Source: Limnobaculum xujianqingii (GTDB taxonomy: Bacteria; Pseudomonadota; Gammaproteobacteria; Enterobacterales; Enterobacteriaceae). Taken from it: a stretch of DNA of 64,000 bases. The stretch's first letter is position 1. Each line of letters opens with the position of its first letter. Shown in pieces: positions 18,811 to 28,411 of the stretch. The DNA lies in contig NZ_JABMLK010000001.1 of assembly GCF_013394855.1 (NCBI RefSeq), positions 2,747,501 through 2,811,500 on the forward strand, in the 5' to 3' direction. Below the pieces are notes generated by a model. That model was not told the DNA's origin. It ran no database searches and saw only the letters and a program-made list of their open reading frames with translations. Both the position numbers and the translations under genes were made by a program.

Positions 18811-20310
18811 ATGGCAAATATCATTACTTGTAAAACTGTAGACGGTAAAACCGTACAGTATGTCGACAACATCATTGGCTCCGGCGCCATGAAAGATGTC
18901 TATTTTTCTCCTGATAAGTCCTATGTTGTAGCTTTCTACAAAACCCAGCAAGATGCACAGGCTGTCGATCGTATTCAGATGATTACCGGCAGATTTAAAC
19001 AAAGCATCTTTGAGCAAGTTGGTGGAGAGTACTGGAAAGACTTATTCTGCTGGCCAACCGATATGATTGAACATAATGGCAAGTTGGGAATTGTCGTTCC
19101 GACTTATCAAAGCCATTTCTTTTTCAAATATGGTTCAAAAAATGACGATTTTCTTGCCATTAAGGGAAGAGAGAAAGAAGGTAAATGGTTCGCCAGCGCT
19201 AACAACCAGAACAAATTCCTCGATCCCCGTGAACGAGGTAATACCCTGAATTATTTGAAGGTCTGTATTCTTCTGGCACGAGCAGTACGCCGAATGCACG
19301 CTGCCGGGCTATGCCACAGCGATCTTAGCTACAAAAATGTGCTGATTGACCCGGAACAGGGTCATGCCTGCGTCATCGATATTGATGGTCTGGTAGTTCC
19401 CGGTAAATATCCACCTGACGTGGTGGGTACACCTGACTTTATCGCACCTGAAGTGGTGAAGACCAGTCACCTGCCAAAGGAAGACAAAAACCGCTTCCTG
19501 CCGAGTATTTTGACTGACCGTCATGCCCTGTCAGTGCTGATCTATATGTATCTGTTTTATCGGCATCCGCTGCGCGGCGGCAAAATTCATGACATTGACG
19601 ATGAACTGCGTGATGAATCCCTTTCCATGGGTGAAAAAGCGCTGTTCATTGAAAACCCAACTGACCGCAGCAATGCGGTAAAAATGAATCAGGTTAAGGC
19701 TTCTTCACTGCCCTGGGCTGATACCAATAAACTGCCTTACACCCTGATGGGACCTTATCTGTCAGCGCTGTTTGAGAAGGCATTTATTACCGGCCTGCAT
19801 GAACCATCGAAAAGACCAACTGCAGATGAATGGGAAACCGCACTGGTTAAAACCGTTGACCTGATTCAGCCATGCCAGAACCAAGCCTGTGAGCAGAAAT
19901 GGTATGTTTTCTCCGGAAAGACCCAACCCTGTTGCCCCTATTGCGGAACGCCATACAAAGGTAAGTTACCGATTTTGAATCTGTATTCATCTCGTAAAGA
20001 GGGCTCGTTCCGACCTGATGATCATCGCCTGATGGTATGGACCGGACAGTCAATTTATCAGTGGCACGTCAATCGTCTGATTGCACCGAATGAACGTACC
20101 ACCGCAGAACAGAAGAAGCGGGTTGGTTACTTTCAGTTCCATAACAATCAATGGTGGCTGGTGAATGAAGGCATTAAAGAGCTATTGGTTCTGCCGGACA
20201 AACGCCAAATTGCTATTGGCGACAAGCTGGAACTCACCGATGGACTTCAGTTTGTGCTGTCAACGGAAGAAGGTGGCAGACTGGTAGTGGTTCAAATGGT
20301 AGATAATTAA
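18811..20310 (+). CDS. Ter-associated Ser/Thr protein kinase with zinc ribbon
   Basis: 499 aa. Kinase domain ~1-350: glycine loop IGSGAMKDVYF, Lys in VVAFYK, catalytic loop HSDLSYKNVL, and VIDIDGL in place of DFG, followed by GTPDFIAPEV (APE-like). A zinc ribbon follows (CQNQACEQKW...CCPYCG, ~353-382). The last ~100 residues are beta-rich, possibly FHA-like (weak). Signature residues for catalysis are present, so activity is likely despite the non-canonical DID. It ends the rightward signalling unit before a bidirectional terminator. Confidence 0.87.
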   Translation: MANIITCKTVDGKTVQYVDNIIGSGAMKDVYFSPDKSYVVAFYKTQQDAQAVDRIQMITGRFKQSIFEQVGGEYWKDLFCWPTDMIEHNGKLGIVVPTYQSHFFFKYGSKNDDFLAIKGREKEGKWFASANNQNKFLDPRERGNTLNYLKVCILLARAVRRMHAAGLCHSDLSYKNVLIDPEQGHACVIDIDGLVVPGKYPPDVVGTPDFIAPEVVKTSHLPKEDKNRFLPSILTDRHALSVLIYMYLFYRHPLRGGKIHDIDDELRDESLSMGEKALFIENPTDRSNAVKMNQVKASSLPWADTNKLPYTLMGPYLSALFEKAFITGLHEPSKRPTADEWETALVKTVDLIQPCQNQACEQKWYVFSGKTQPCCPYCGTPYKGKLPILNLYSSRKEGSFRPDDHRLMVWTGQSIYQWHVNRLIAPNERTTAEQKKRVGYFQFHNNQWWLVNEGIKELLVLPDKRQIAIGDKLELTDGLQFVLSTEEGGRLVVVQMVDN

Positions 20311-20331
20311 TCTACCTGTTCATTAAGCATG

Positions 20332-20361
20332 AAAAAGCCGCGAACTATTCGCGGCTTTTTT
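20332..20361. terminator. Bidirectional terminator between kinase gene and terE
   Basis: AAAAAGCCGCGAA (20332-20344) pairs with TTCGCGGCTTTTT around a CTA loop, with T-runs in both directions. It separates the converging ter units. Confidence 0.92.
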
Positions 20362-20384
20362 GATAACTTTTAATCAAAAAACGA

Positions 20385-20960
20385 TTAAATGTTTACACCG
20401 TACTGGATAGCTAATGCAGCCAGACCACCGGCAAAGCCTTGTCCGATTGCCTTGAATTTCCACTCTGCACCGTGCTTATACAATTCACCAAAGATCATTG
20501 CAGTTTCCGTTGAGGCGTCTTCACTCAGGTCAAAACGTGCAATTTCCTGGCTATTGTCGTTATTCACAACGCGCATATAAGCCGAACTAACCATACCAAA
20601 GTTTTGCTTCAGTTTTTCAGCTTCGTGGATGGTTACAGAGAAAACCAGCTTCTTCACATCTTCAGGAACTTTATCCAGTGTGATCAGCACTTTCTCATCA
20701 TCACCATCGCCTTCACCGGTACGGTTATCACCCTGGTGAACCACTGAACCACATGGGCTGGTTTTGTTATTAAAGAAAATGAATCCGGAATCGCTGATCA
20801 CTTTACCCGCTTCGTTAACCATGAATACAGATGCATCCAGATCGAAGTCTGCACCATCAGTAACACGAGTATCCCAACCTAAGCCAATCATTGCTTTAGT
20901 CATTGTAGGTGCTTCTTTAGTTAAAGAAACATTACCGCCTTTGCTTAATGATACTGCCAT
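20385..20960 (-). CDS. terE: Tellurium resistance protein TerE
   Basis: A 191-aa single TerD domain: [30 protein letters not shown], the Ca-binding [23 protein letters not shown] and [38 protein letters not shown]. It has the same length as plasmid TerE and nearly the same C-terminus (QYGVNI against QHGVNI). It is the last gene of the leftward terZ-like/A/B/C/D/E unit. It is predicted to be a cytosolic Ca-binding protein acting with TerC; the exact mechanism is unresolved. Confidence 0.93.
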   Translation of the reverse strand: MAVSLSKGGNVSLTKEAPTMTKAMIGLGWDTRVTDGADFDLDASVFMVNEAGKVISDSGFIFFNNKTSPCGSVVHQGDNRTGEGDGDDEKVLITLDKVPEDVKKLVFSVTIHEAEKLKQNFGMVSSAYMRVVNNDNSQEIARFDLSEDASTETAMIFGELYKHGAEWKFKAIGQGFAGGLAALAIQYGVNI

Positions 20961-21028
20961 AGTATTAATTCCTGTTAATTGAGTAAGATGTTACAAAGAG
21001 GACACTCAAAGAGTGCCCAATATTTTTG

Positions 21029-21607
21029 TTAGCCAACCTGAATACCATATTGGGTAGCCATTGCTGCCAGACCACCGGCATAACCCTGACCTACCGCTCT
21101 AAACTTAAACTCGCCGTTATGACGATACAGCTCACCGAACACCATGGCCGTTTCGGTTGAAGCATCTTCGCTCAGGTCGTAACGTGCAATTTCAATATTG
21201 GTTAGCTCATTCACAACACGAATAAATGCGTTAGCTACCTGACCAAAATTTTGGCGGCGAGATTCTGCATCATGAATGGTTACGGTAAACACTACTTTTT
21301 CCACATCAGCAGGGATACTTGCCAAATTAATTTTCAATGATTCGTCATCACCATCGCCATCACCGGTACGGTTATCGCCAGTATGTTCAACAGAACCACA
21401 GTTAGATTTCAGGTTGTTATAGAAAATAAAATCATTATCACCACGAACTTTACCGTTCGCAGACAGCAAAAACGCGGAAGCATCCAGATCAAAATCTGCG
21501 CCATCGGTAGAACGGTCATCCCATCCTAAACCAATAAGTACACGAGTCATTTGAGGATCGGCTTTGCTTAACGATACGTTTCCGCCTTTTGATAAACTAA
21601 CACCCAT
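21029..21607 (-). CDS. terD: Tellurium resistance protein TerD
   Basis: A 192-aa TerD-domain protein, clearly paralogous to terE. It has [55 protein letters not shown] and [37 protein letters not shown]. The acidic residues that coordinate two Ca ions in the family are present. An AGGAG-type site precedes it, and it follows terC after 33 bases. The assignment of D versus E rests on order and on the GIQVG terminus. Confidence 0.92.
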   Translation of the reverse strand: MGVSLSKGGNVSLSKADPQMTRVLIGLGWDDRSTDGADFDLDASAFLLSANGKVRGDNDFIFYNNLKSNCGSVEHTGDNRTGDGDGDDESLKINLASIPADVEKVVFTVTIHDAESRRQNFGQVANAFIRVVNELTNIEIARYDLSEDASTETAMVFGELYRHNGEFKFRAVGQGYAGGLAAMATQYGIQVG

Positions 21608-21640
21608 TACTTACTCCTTTAATAATTTAGCGTTTGTAAA

Positions 21641-22681
21641 TTAAGATACTGACTCTGAATCATTTTCTTCTTTTTCAGGCCAAATCAGACTCGCCAACAC
21701 GCCAAGAGCTAACATTCCCAGCACGATAAACAGACTGGTTGTTGGATCAATGGTGTATCCGTGTCCAAATAAGTGCGCCGATGCGTTTAATGCCAGTTTT
21801 GCCGCAATGAAGAATAACAACGCAATAATTGCTTTTTCCAGGTGCACTAAATATTGCTTCATCGCTTCCAGAACGAAATACAGAGTACGCAAGCCTAAAA
21901 TCGCAAACATCATAGCGCTATATACAATCAGAGGCTCCCGGCTAACGGCAATAACCGCAGGCACCGAGTCAAACGCAAACATCACATCACTTAATTCAAT
22001 CACCACCACGCATAAAAATAGCGGTGTTGCATAGAACATGCCTTTGCCAATCTTACCCACTAAATCTGAGTTTTCTGGCTTGGCCAGCTCGGTATCAAGC
22101 TCTTTCTGATTAAGTAAAAAGCGATTACCGGCCAGTTTTGGATAAGAAGGAAACAGTTTCTTGGCAAAACGATAGGCGAAGTGCGATGAATAATCTTCAA
22201 TCTCATCGTCATCACCACCGCTGCGTAGCATCATTACCCCGGTAAAGGCGACGATAATCGCAAACAGGATTTCGACCCAAGGGCCCAGTACCAACAGACC
22301 GGTACCAATAACCACGAAAATAGCTCTGAAGACGATCGCCCCAATAATTCCCCAATACAGCAGGCGGTGGCGATAAACATCCGGTACAGCAAACCATGAG
22401 AAGATAGCCATCATCACAAACAGGTTATCAACGGAGAGCGCCTTCTCTAACACATATCCTGTGATATAGAGGCTGGCAACGTTTTCGCCATGATGAACAT
22501 ATAAATAACCACCAAATACCAATGCCGTTGCAACCCAAAAGAGCGACCATAGTACCGCGCTTTTCAGGCTGATTACGGTATCTTTGCGGTGTGCATATAA
22601 ATCAATAATGATTGCGGCCAGAGCAATACCAATAAAGACCAGAACTGTCTCAATAGGGAACCCTAATGAAGTTGTTTCCAT
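21641..22681 (-). CDS. terC: TerC integral membrane protein
   Basis: A 346-aa polytopic inner-membrane protein with about eight or nine helices. The family-defining acidic motifs are EKALSVDNLFVM and VIELSDVMFAFDSVPAVIAVS. A charged cytosolic loop (SGGDDDEIEDYSSHFAYRFAKKLFPSYPKL) lies in the middle, and a Glu-rich tail ends the protein. TerC is required for tellurite resistance together with TerB/TerD, and the wider family is linked to manganese export. It sits between terB and terD. Confidence 0.95.
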   Translation of the reverse strand: METTSLGFPIETVLVFIGIALAAIIIDLYAHRKDTVISLKSAVLWSLFWVATALVFGGYLYVHHGENVASLYITGYVLEKALSVDNLFVMMAIFSWFAVPDVYRHRLLYWGIIGAIVFRAIFVVIGTGLLVLGPWVEILFAIIVAFTGVMMLRSGGDDDEIEDYSSHFAYRFAKKLFPSYPKLAGNRFLLNQKELDTELAKPENSDLVGKIGKGMFYATPLFLCVVVIELSDVMFAFDSVPAVIAVSREPLIVYSAMMFAILGLRTLYFVLEAMKQYLVHLEKAIIALLFFIAAKLALNASAHLFGHGYTIDPTTSLFIVLGMLALGVLASLIWPEKEENDSESVS

Positions 22682-22709
22682 TCTAATTACTTACCTTCCA
22701 ATTTAAGGG

Positions 22710-23159
22710 TTACAGACCAAAATCTTGCGGATCAAGGTTCAGTTCTTTTGCCATTTGTCGAACCACTTTCTGTTCAGATTCGTCGAAATTACCATCACTG
22801 GCACCAACAGCAATACAAACTCGAATCATTAAACGAGCCGCATCAACGTTAGTACGCAGTTTGCCTACTGTTTTTAATGCTTCAGCTTCACCAATCGCGT
22901 GGTCAAACTCAAAGCTGGAAACTGTTTTATTGAAAAAGGCAATAACATCAGCCATATCAAAAACTTTTAACTCATCCGAGTTTTTGATAAAGGTTGCCAT
23001 TTTCTGTTTTTCTTCACTGCTTACCGTACCATCCGCAGCAGCAACTAAAGCACAACCTGCTACGGTTGCTTCCATAAAAGCACGGTTTTTAAATTTACCG
23101 ATCTCTTTAGTCAGCGTCTCTTTACCAGACTGAATCACTGCCTTTAATTTGTCTAACAT
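22710..23159 (-). CDS. terB: Tellurium resistance protein TerB
   Basis: 149 aa, all-helical TerB fold (KNRAFMEATVAGCALVAAADGTVSSEEKQKM...VGASDGNFDESEQKVVRQMAKELNLDPQDFGL). Two pseudo-symmetric acidic helices carry the metal-binding DG(T/N) motifs. I start at MLDKLKAVIQSG, which matches family length and has GGAGA about 8 bases upstream; a longer frame would add 34 unsupported residues. TerB interacts with TerC and couples it to cytosolic Ter proteins. Confidence 0.93.
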   Translation of the reverse strand: MLDKLKAVIQSGKETLTKEIGKFKNRAFMEATVAGCALVAAADGTVSSEEKQKMATFIKNSDELKVFDMADVIAFFNKTVSSFEFDHAIGEAEALKTVGKLRTNVDAARLMIRVCIAVGASDGNFDESEQKVVRQMAKELNLDPQDFGL

Positions 23160-23172
23160 GTTTTTATCTCCA

Positions 23173-24363
23173 TCATTTTGAACCAGCAGCCCAGCGAAAG
23201 CCCCAACGGAAGGCATTATCCATATCCTTATGTCCGCTGAAATATTGGTTAATACGTTCAATGTTGATAGACCCGTTATGGTTAACCAAGCGAGCTATCG
23301 CACACATACCATTTCTGTTCTGGCCTTCCGTTAAACGCGTTTCGATTGGTCCCTGACCCGGCATATGTATGGTAACCACACCATCCGTTTGAGCCCAGTT
23401 AGGTACCCCTTTATAAATAAAGGCAAACACCAGAACTTCATCTATATTCTTCCATTGTGAACCGTTGATATGTAGCCATTCACCATCGGTGACAGCCCCG
23501 GTTCGATCGTCCCCTTGTAGTTCAACATAAGGGTCCGAATCAAAATAACCAAAGGAATTCCCTAATGCCTGTATTACCCACTTATCATCATCTTTCAGAC
23601 GAACAAAAGCACCTAAATCTAAATCAATAGCCTTATTGGCACCCAGCAGGTTATTCAAAAAGCCTTTACTTTCCGTTTTCTGATTCCAGTTTAAATTAAC
23701 CCGAATCAGTCCAAAATCATCTTTCTTACTGAGACTAACCCGAGGGCTTTCTTTGGTTAATGAGATTTTACTTAAGTTTACACTCGACTGCCCCGTGGAT
23801 GCGGCAGGAGAAGGCGCAGGAGCAGGAGCAGGTGGTGGCGATGGCGGAGCGACAGGTGCTTCATCAGCATTGACTTCAACACCAAAGTGCTCTGCCAGCG
23901 GCTTTAAGCCACCGTTGAATCCCTGATCGATAAAGCGGAACTTCCATTCATCATTACGGCGATATAACTCACCCAGAATTAACGCAGCTTCCGCACGACC
24001 GGACATTCCCACGTTAGCAACAATCATCACTTCATTATTGCATTCAACCTGAATCGCCAGCTTACTCAGTGCCTGGATAGTGTCGTTATTATCGCAGGTA
24101 AGAGCAAAGGTAATTTTCTTAACCGACGCTTTAACCTTAGGTAAATTCACTTCAAAAATGGAGGTTTGTCCTTCCTCTAACAAACTCACGCTGCCATCAT
24201 CATTGGTTTTCTGACCGTAGAACACCATATCAGTATCGCCAGATACTTTATCGTTGTCATACAACCGATAAGCAGAAACATCCGCTGCTTTACCAGAGAT
24301 GATTTTGACTTTTAAAATCGATGATGGGACGGAGGTATTGCCTCCTGCAACTAATTCTTTCAC
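23173..24363 (-). CDS. terA: Tellurium resistance protein TerA (two TerD-type domains)
   Basis: 396 aa starting at GTG. The N-terminal TerD-like domain (1-165) ends in GELYRRNDEWKFRFIDQGFNGGLKPLAEHFG. A Pro/Ala linker (~170-195) leads to a C-terminal TerA-type domain (SLTKESPRVSLSK, DLDLGAFVRLKDDDKW, GDDRTGAVTDGEW). The C-terminal acidic loop is GDDRTG rather than [13 protein letters not shown], as usual in TerA. The start overlaps the upstream stop by 4 bases (GTGA). Its N-terminal domain is strikingly similar to that of the upstream gene. Confidence 0.9.
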   Translation of the reverse strand: MKELVAGGNTSVPSSILKVKIISGKAADVSAYRLYDNDKVSGDTDMVFYGQKTNDDGSVSLLEEGQTSIFEVNLPKVKASVKKITFALTCDNNDTIQALSKLAIQVECNNEVMIVANVGMSGRAEAALILGELYRRNDEWKFRFIDQGFNGGLKPLAEHFGVEVNADEAPVAPPSPPPAPAPAPSPAASTGQSSVNLSKISLTKESPRVSLSKKDDFGLIRVNLNWNQKTESKGFLNNLLGANKAIDLDLGAFVRLKDDDKWVIQALGNSFGYFDSDPYVELQGDDRTGAVTDGEWLHINGSQWKNIDEVLVFAFIYKGVPNWAQTDGVVTIHMPGQGPIETRLTEGQNRNGMCAIARLVNHNGSINIERINQYFSGHKDMDNAFRWGFRWAAGSK

Positions 24364-25541
24364 TGAGAAAGCTCCCGTTTAATTTGTGGAATCATATCCT
24401 TGACTGTCCGGCCGTTAATCGCAATACCGTGCGCTTTAAACGTCCAGTCACCATGGTTACGGCTAAGCGAGGCAATAAATACCCCAGTATGACCACCCTG
24501 CTCCGTCAGGTTATAACGAACTAACTCTTTCTTGTTGGAATCCACCACCCGGCAGAAAGCATTGGCGACCTGGTTAAAAGTCTGACCTCTGAAACTGTTT
24601 ACGGTAAAAGCCAAAGTACTCACGTTAGCCGGAAGCTGTTTCAGATCAACGGTGATGACTTCATCGTCGCCATCCCCTTCACCGGTCAGGTTATCACCGT
24701 GATGAATCACCGAGCGACATTTCGACTTAAGGCGCATAAACCAGACATTCTCAATTAACTGGTTATTAGCATCAAGCAAAATGCAGGACGCATCTAAATC
24801 AATACTGCCACCACCGCCCAGTAGCTTACCAAAGAAGCCTCCACCGGAGCCTGATGATACAGGATCCCAACCTAGTCCGATGTCGACTTTAGATAATGCA
24901 GAGGACATTTTAGTTAGCGACACTGACTGGTGTTTAGTTAAAGAAACTTTACCCGACGGCCCGGCAACCGGTGCAGAGGCTGGAGCTGGAGTTGATACTG
25001 GCGCTGGGGCTGCTGGAGCAGGAGTAGAAACGGCTGGCTCATCATCTGCCACTTCAATACCAAAATGTTCAGCCAATGGCTTCAAACCACCATTAAAACC
25101 TTGGGAGATAAACCGGAATTTCCATTCATCATTACGGCGGTACAGCTCACCTAAAATAAGTGCGGCTTCACTACGCCCGGCCAGTTCTGAGTTAGCGGCA
25201 ATCAAACACTCACCGGCAGATTCAACCTGAATAGCCAGTTTTCCCAGCGATTGAATCGTCTCGTTTTTATCACAGGTCAGAGCAAAAGCGACTTTTTTAA
25301 CCGCCGCTCGCATTTTGGACAGATTAACTTCAAAAACGGAGGTCAGGCCTTCTTCTATCAAGTTGATGCTAAGGTCATCATTAGTTTTTTGCCCGTAAAA
25401 CACCATATCTGAATCACCAGATACTTTATCGTTATCATACAAACTATAGGCTGAAATATCGGCAGCTTTACCAGAGATTATCTTGATTCTTAAAGTGGAG
25501 GATGGAACCGAGGCGTTGCCTCCTGCAATGAGTTCTTTCAC
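24360..25541 (-). CDS. terZ: TerZ-type protein with TerA-like N-terminal domain
   Basis: About 393 aa in two domains. Residues 1-165 are a near copy of the TerA N-terminal domain (VKELIAGGNASVPSS, YDNDKVSGDSDMVFYGQK, GELYRRNDEWKFRFISQGFNGGLKPLAEHFGIEV). After a Pro/Ala/Val linker, the C-terminal 190 residues match classical TerZ ([67 protein letters not shown]). I choose the GTG start because it aligns with TerA and has GGAG 9 bases upstream; the ATG at 25562 lies before that GGAG. First gene of the unit. The symbol describes the C-terminal half. Confidence 0.82.
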   Translation of the reverse strand: MKELIAGGNASVPSSTLRIKIISGKAADISAYSLYDNDKVSGDSDMVFYGQKTNDDLSINLIEEGLTSVFEVNLSKMRAAVKKVAFALTCDKNETIQSLGKLAIQVESAGECLIAANSELAGRSEAALILGELYRRNDEWKFRFISQGFNGGLKPLAEHFGIEVADDEPAVSTPAPAAPAPVSTPAPASAPVAGPSGKVSLTKHQSVSLTKMSSALSKVDIGLGWDPVSSGSGGGFFGKLLGGGGSIDLDASCILLDANNQLIENVWFMRLKSKCRSVIHHGDNLTGEGDGDDEVITVDLKQLPANVSTLAFTVNSFRGQTFNQVANAFCRVVDSNKKELVRYNLTEQGGHTGVFIASLSRNHGDWTFKAHGIAINGRTVKDMIPQIKRELSQ

Positions 25542-26253
25542 TAAATAACACTCCAATGTCATTGAACCAGCGATAACCAGCTGATTATCACTATATTGAA
25601 TACTATAACTTACTGTTTGGTATTAATTAAAATACATATCGTTAAATGCGTACTGTTTCTGATACTGCAACGCTTAACCTGATGCTTTCAAATTTGTCGA
25701 TAATAATAAAATTCTAACCATTGAGAAGAAAATCGACACTAAACCATCATAATGTTGCATTATCTTATTAGTATCTGCCGAAAAAATGTCAACTTTAATT
25801 CCACCCACTCATCATTTTACTAGCCTAATATATCTTTTTTATGAAAGCGAGTAGGTTTTTATCGGACTTTTAACCAGAAAATAACTTACTTGTAGAATAA
25901 TTTCACAACAAACTAATTAACAGATTAAACAATTGCCTTTGAAAAACCATAACTTAATAAATTAAAAAGAGATTTTAATAAAATAATTTCGACATCTTTC
26001 CAAAAAAACAAAATTTTATCTATCAAAATGACGCTTTAATTAAGATATAATTTTACTTATTGAGGCTAATACTCTTCGACTGATAAAATGTTGATAAATT
26101 CACTCCAATGTACAAAAATACTCTTTTCAATTAAAAGCGCCTGTGTAGTAAAAGTTTTATCTATCGATATCACAACATAATGTAAGATAACCACTGTTTT
26201 ATCTACAAACGCAATCATATAAATTCAGGCTGGTGCGATTAAGGAAGCGTTTC
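25542..26253. other. AT-rich divergent promoter region of the two ter units
   Basis: About 710 bases, strongly AT-rich, without a credible gene. It must contain the promoters of the leftward terZ-E unit and of the rightward ATP-grasp unit. I found no long inverted repeat or convincing operator by eye. Confidence 0.6.
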
Positions 26254-27258
26254 ATGCTGCTATTTACCGAAGGATTATCGTCACAAAGAGAAATCATTGC
26301 TGAGATAAAAACCCTTTTTCCGTCTCTGTTTGTTGTGTCCACACACTCTCAAGAGCGTCCCGAAATTCATGAGTTCTCTGATAGCACTGAAGCTGAACCT
26401 AAAAATGCCGATCTCCGCCTGGCATTTTTACGCGATATCATTAGCAAATATGGCATAAAGCTGATTCATGCAGGCAAGCATACATTATGGTATGAAGCAC
26501 ATCGTAATAGCATTGAATCGTTAGGTGTTACGCTGGTAACCGGCGTTTCTGATGTTGAGATGTTTGAAATTGCTGACAGCAAAATTCGTTTTGCTCAGTT
26601 GATGAAGCAGCACCGGCTTCCGGTTGTGCCTTCAATAGAAATTACCGATGCGGATCAGTTAGAAGCTGAACTCAAATCTCGTCCTTTTGGTAACGATGCC
26701 CTGTATTGCGTTAAGCCGGTAAAAGGCATTTACGGTATGGGCTTCTGGAAGCTTGCTGATGATATTCCTGCCGCCAGATGCTTTTACGACACTGATTCGC
26801 GCATGGTAAACACCAAGGTATTTTTGCATGCGATGAAACAATCCAATGACTTTAAACCATTAGTATTAATGCCTTATTTAGATGGTCCTGAACGCTCGGT
26901 TGATATGGTTGTCAAACAGGGAGTGGTTATTAAGGCTGTGGCCAGAGTTAAAAATGGCTCTTACCAAACCTTTGAAGAATCAGGACCGGCTATCGATCTG
27001 GCTATCGCTTGCGCCTCAATACTCAAAGCTGACGGCATTGTTAATGTTCAAACCCGCAATGCACCAGACGGAAGTCCGGTTTTATTAGAGATAAATCCTC
27101 GTCCATCGGGAGGTATCGGTTATTTAGGCCATTCTGGTATCAGCCTGCCAGCACTGTTTGTCCAGACCTATCTTGATATTAGGCCCGCAGTGAGCGCTAC
27201 AGACCATCTCCTGCCAAATATCAAAGTTCGCCCTTTAACGCAGGCCATTATTGTTTAA
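26254..27258 (+). CDS. Ter-associated ATP-grasp ligase
   Basis: About 334 aa. ATP-grasp fold: nucleotide-binding CVKPVKGIYGMGFWKL, the acidic VLMPYLDGPERSVDMVV, and the metal-binding C-terminal LLEINPRPSGGIGYLGHSG. Such enzymes join a carboxylate to an amine or similar nucleophile through an acyl phosphate. I use the ATG preceded by AAGGA (8-base spacing); a GTG 21 bases earlier is also open. First gene of the five-gene metabolic unit that accompanies ter loci and has been proposed to build a nucleoside-like metabolite. Substrate unknown. Confidence 0.87.
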   Translation: MLLFTEGLSSQREIIAEIKTLFPSLFVVSTHSQERPEIHEFSDSTEAEPKNADLRLAFLRDIISKYGIKLIHAGKHTLWYEAHRNSIESLGVTLVTGVSDVEMFEIADSKIRFAQLMKQHRLPVVPSIEITDADQLEAELKSRPFGNDALYCVKPVKGIYGMGFWKLADDIPAARCFYDTDSRMVNTKVFLHAMKQSNDFKPLVLMPYLDGPERSVDMVVKQGVVIKAVARVKNGSYQTFEESGPAIDLAIACASILKADGIVNVQTRNAPDGSPVLLEINPRPSGGIGYLGHSGISLPALFVQTYLDIRPAVSATDHLLPNIKVRPLTQAIIV

Positions 27259-27298
27259 TGACGAGAACTGTTTTCTCTTCATATTATCAGGGAATCGA

Positions 27299-28411
27299 AT
27301 GTTAACAATTGAGCTATCAACCGGTGTCATTTCAGTGCGCTCTGACCAACCCGCTGATTTTAATGCACTGTTTGAAATGGCAGAAAGAAATAATCCTAAA
27401 CGTTCTTTTCTGTTTGTCAGTAAGGTGCTGGGGAAACATATCCCGGTAACACCGTCGGCAATGAAGGCCTGCCATCATGCTTTGGCGGCGAAAATACCTG
27501 CTGACTTACCCCAGCCGATACTTTTTATTGGCATGGCTGAAACTGCCGTTGGGCTAGCCGCAGGGGTACACCGTGAATACACGCGGGCAGGGAATCAAGC
27601 CTGTCTGGTCACCTCTACCCGTCACCCGGTGGATGGCGAGCTATTTTGTGAATTCAAAGAGAATCACAGCCATGCTACCGACCATCTGATTTATCTTCCT
27701 GAGGACCCACAGCTGCGCGAAATGTTTTTGCAGGCGCGCTCACTGGTTCTGGTTGATGATGAAGCGACTACCGGTAATACCTTCTGCAATCTTTATCAAT
27801 CATTGTTCGCGGCTGGCCTGTCGAACCTGTCGCAAATCGTTACCGTAACCCTGACCAACTGGAGTGATGGCGCATTAGCTCAACGATTAGATATTCCAGT
27901 TAATGAAGTCTGTCTGATTTCTGGTTCCTGGTCATGGCAGCCGAAAGAAGATGCACCCATTCCAGTGATGCCATCCGTTAACGTAACTGCCCGTGGGCTA
28001 GCCCCAATGGCTACACAACAAAACTGGGGGCGATTGGGCTGTATCCAACATAGATTAACGCTGATGCGAGATCACACCCGGTATACCGGAAAAAAAGTAT
28101 TGGTTTTAGGTACCGGCGAATTTATGTGGCAACCATTTCTGTTAGGCGAACAGTTAGAAGCGGCTGGCGCTGAGGTATATCTCAGCTCTACCACCCGCTC
28201 ACCGATCTCTACGGGTATGGCAATCAAATGTGGCGTTGCCTTCTCTGATAATTATGGGCTGGGTATTGCGAATTATATGTATAACATCGTCCCTGATGAG
28301 TATCAGCATATCTTGCTGTGTTGCGAAACACCGGCTGCATTTGTCGATCCTGAACTATTGGCTTATTTGAGCAGTGGTAAAGCCGTGCTGGAGGTTATTG
28401 TTCATGATTAA
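27299..28411 (+). CDS. PRTase_2 phosphoribosyltransferase with C-terminal TRSP domain
   Basis: 370 aa. The N-terminal half is a type I phosphoribosyltransferase with the PRPP loop LVLVDDEATTGNT (~residues 155-168). The C-terminal half contains the eponymous TRSP motif (SSTTRSPIS) in a Rossmann-like segment (KVLVLGTGEFMWQPFLLGEQLEAAGAEVYLS). The first in-frame ATG after an AGGGA site is used. The ATP-grasp gene ends 40 bases upstream, and the end overlaps the next start by 8 bases. It probably transfers ribose-5-phosphate onto a base-like moiety; nothing in the sequence names it. Confidence 0.87.
   Translation: MLTIELSTGVISVRSDQPADFNALFEMAERNNPKRSFLFVSKVLGKHIPVTPSAMKACHHALAAKIPADLPQPILFIGMAETAVGLAAGVHREYTRAGNQACLVTSTRHPVDGELFCEFKENHSHATDHLIYLPEDPQLREMFLQARSLVLVDDEATTGNTFCNLYQSLFAAGLSNLSQIVTVTLTNWSDGALAQRLDIPVNEVCLISGSWSWQPKEDAPIPVMPSVNVTARGLAPMATQQNWGRLGCIQHRLTLMRDHTRYTGKKVLVLGTGEFMWQPFLLGEQLEAAGAEVYLSSTTRSPISTGMAIKCGVAFSDNYGLGIANYMYNIVPDEYQHILLCCETPAAFVDPELLAYLSSGKAVLEVIVHD

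Noticed and set aside
24781..25230. 149-codon rightward frame opposite the TerZ-like gene
   Set aside because: Antisense of the Pro/Ala linker and TerD domain. Its repetitive Gly/Ala composition mirrors the linker codons.
25563..26232. Small genes or operator in the AT-rich ter intergenic region
   Set aside because: No frame with a plausible ribosome site and no convincing inverted repeat could be found by eye.
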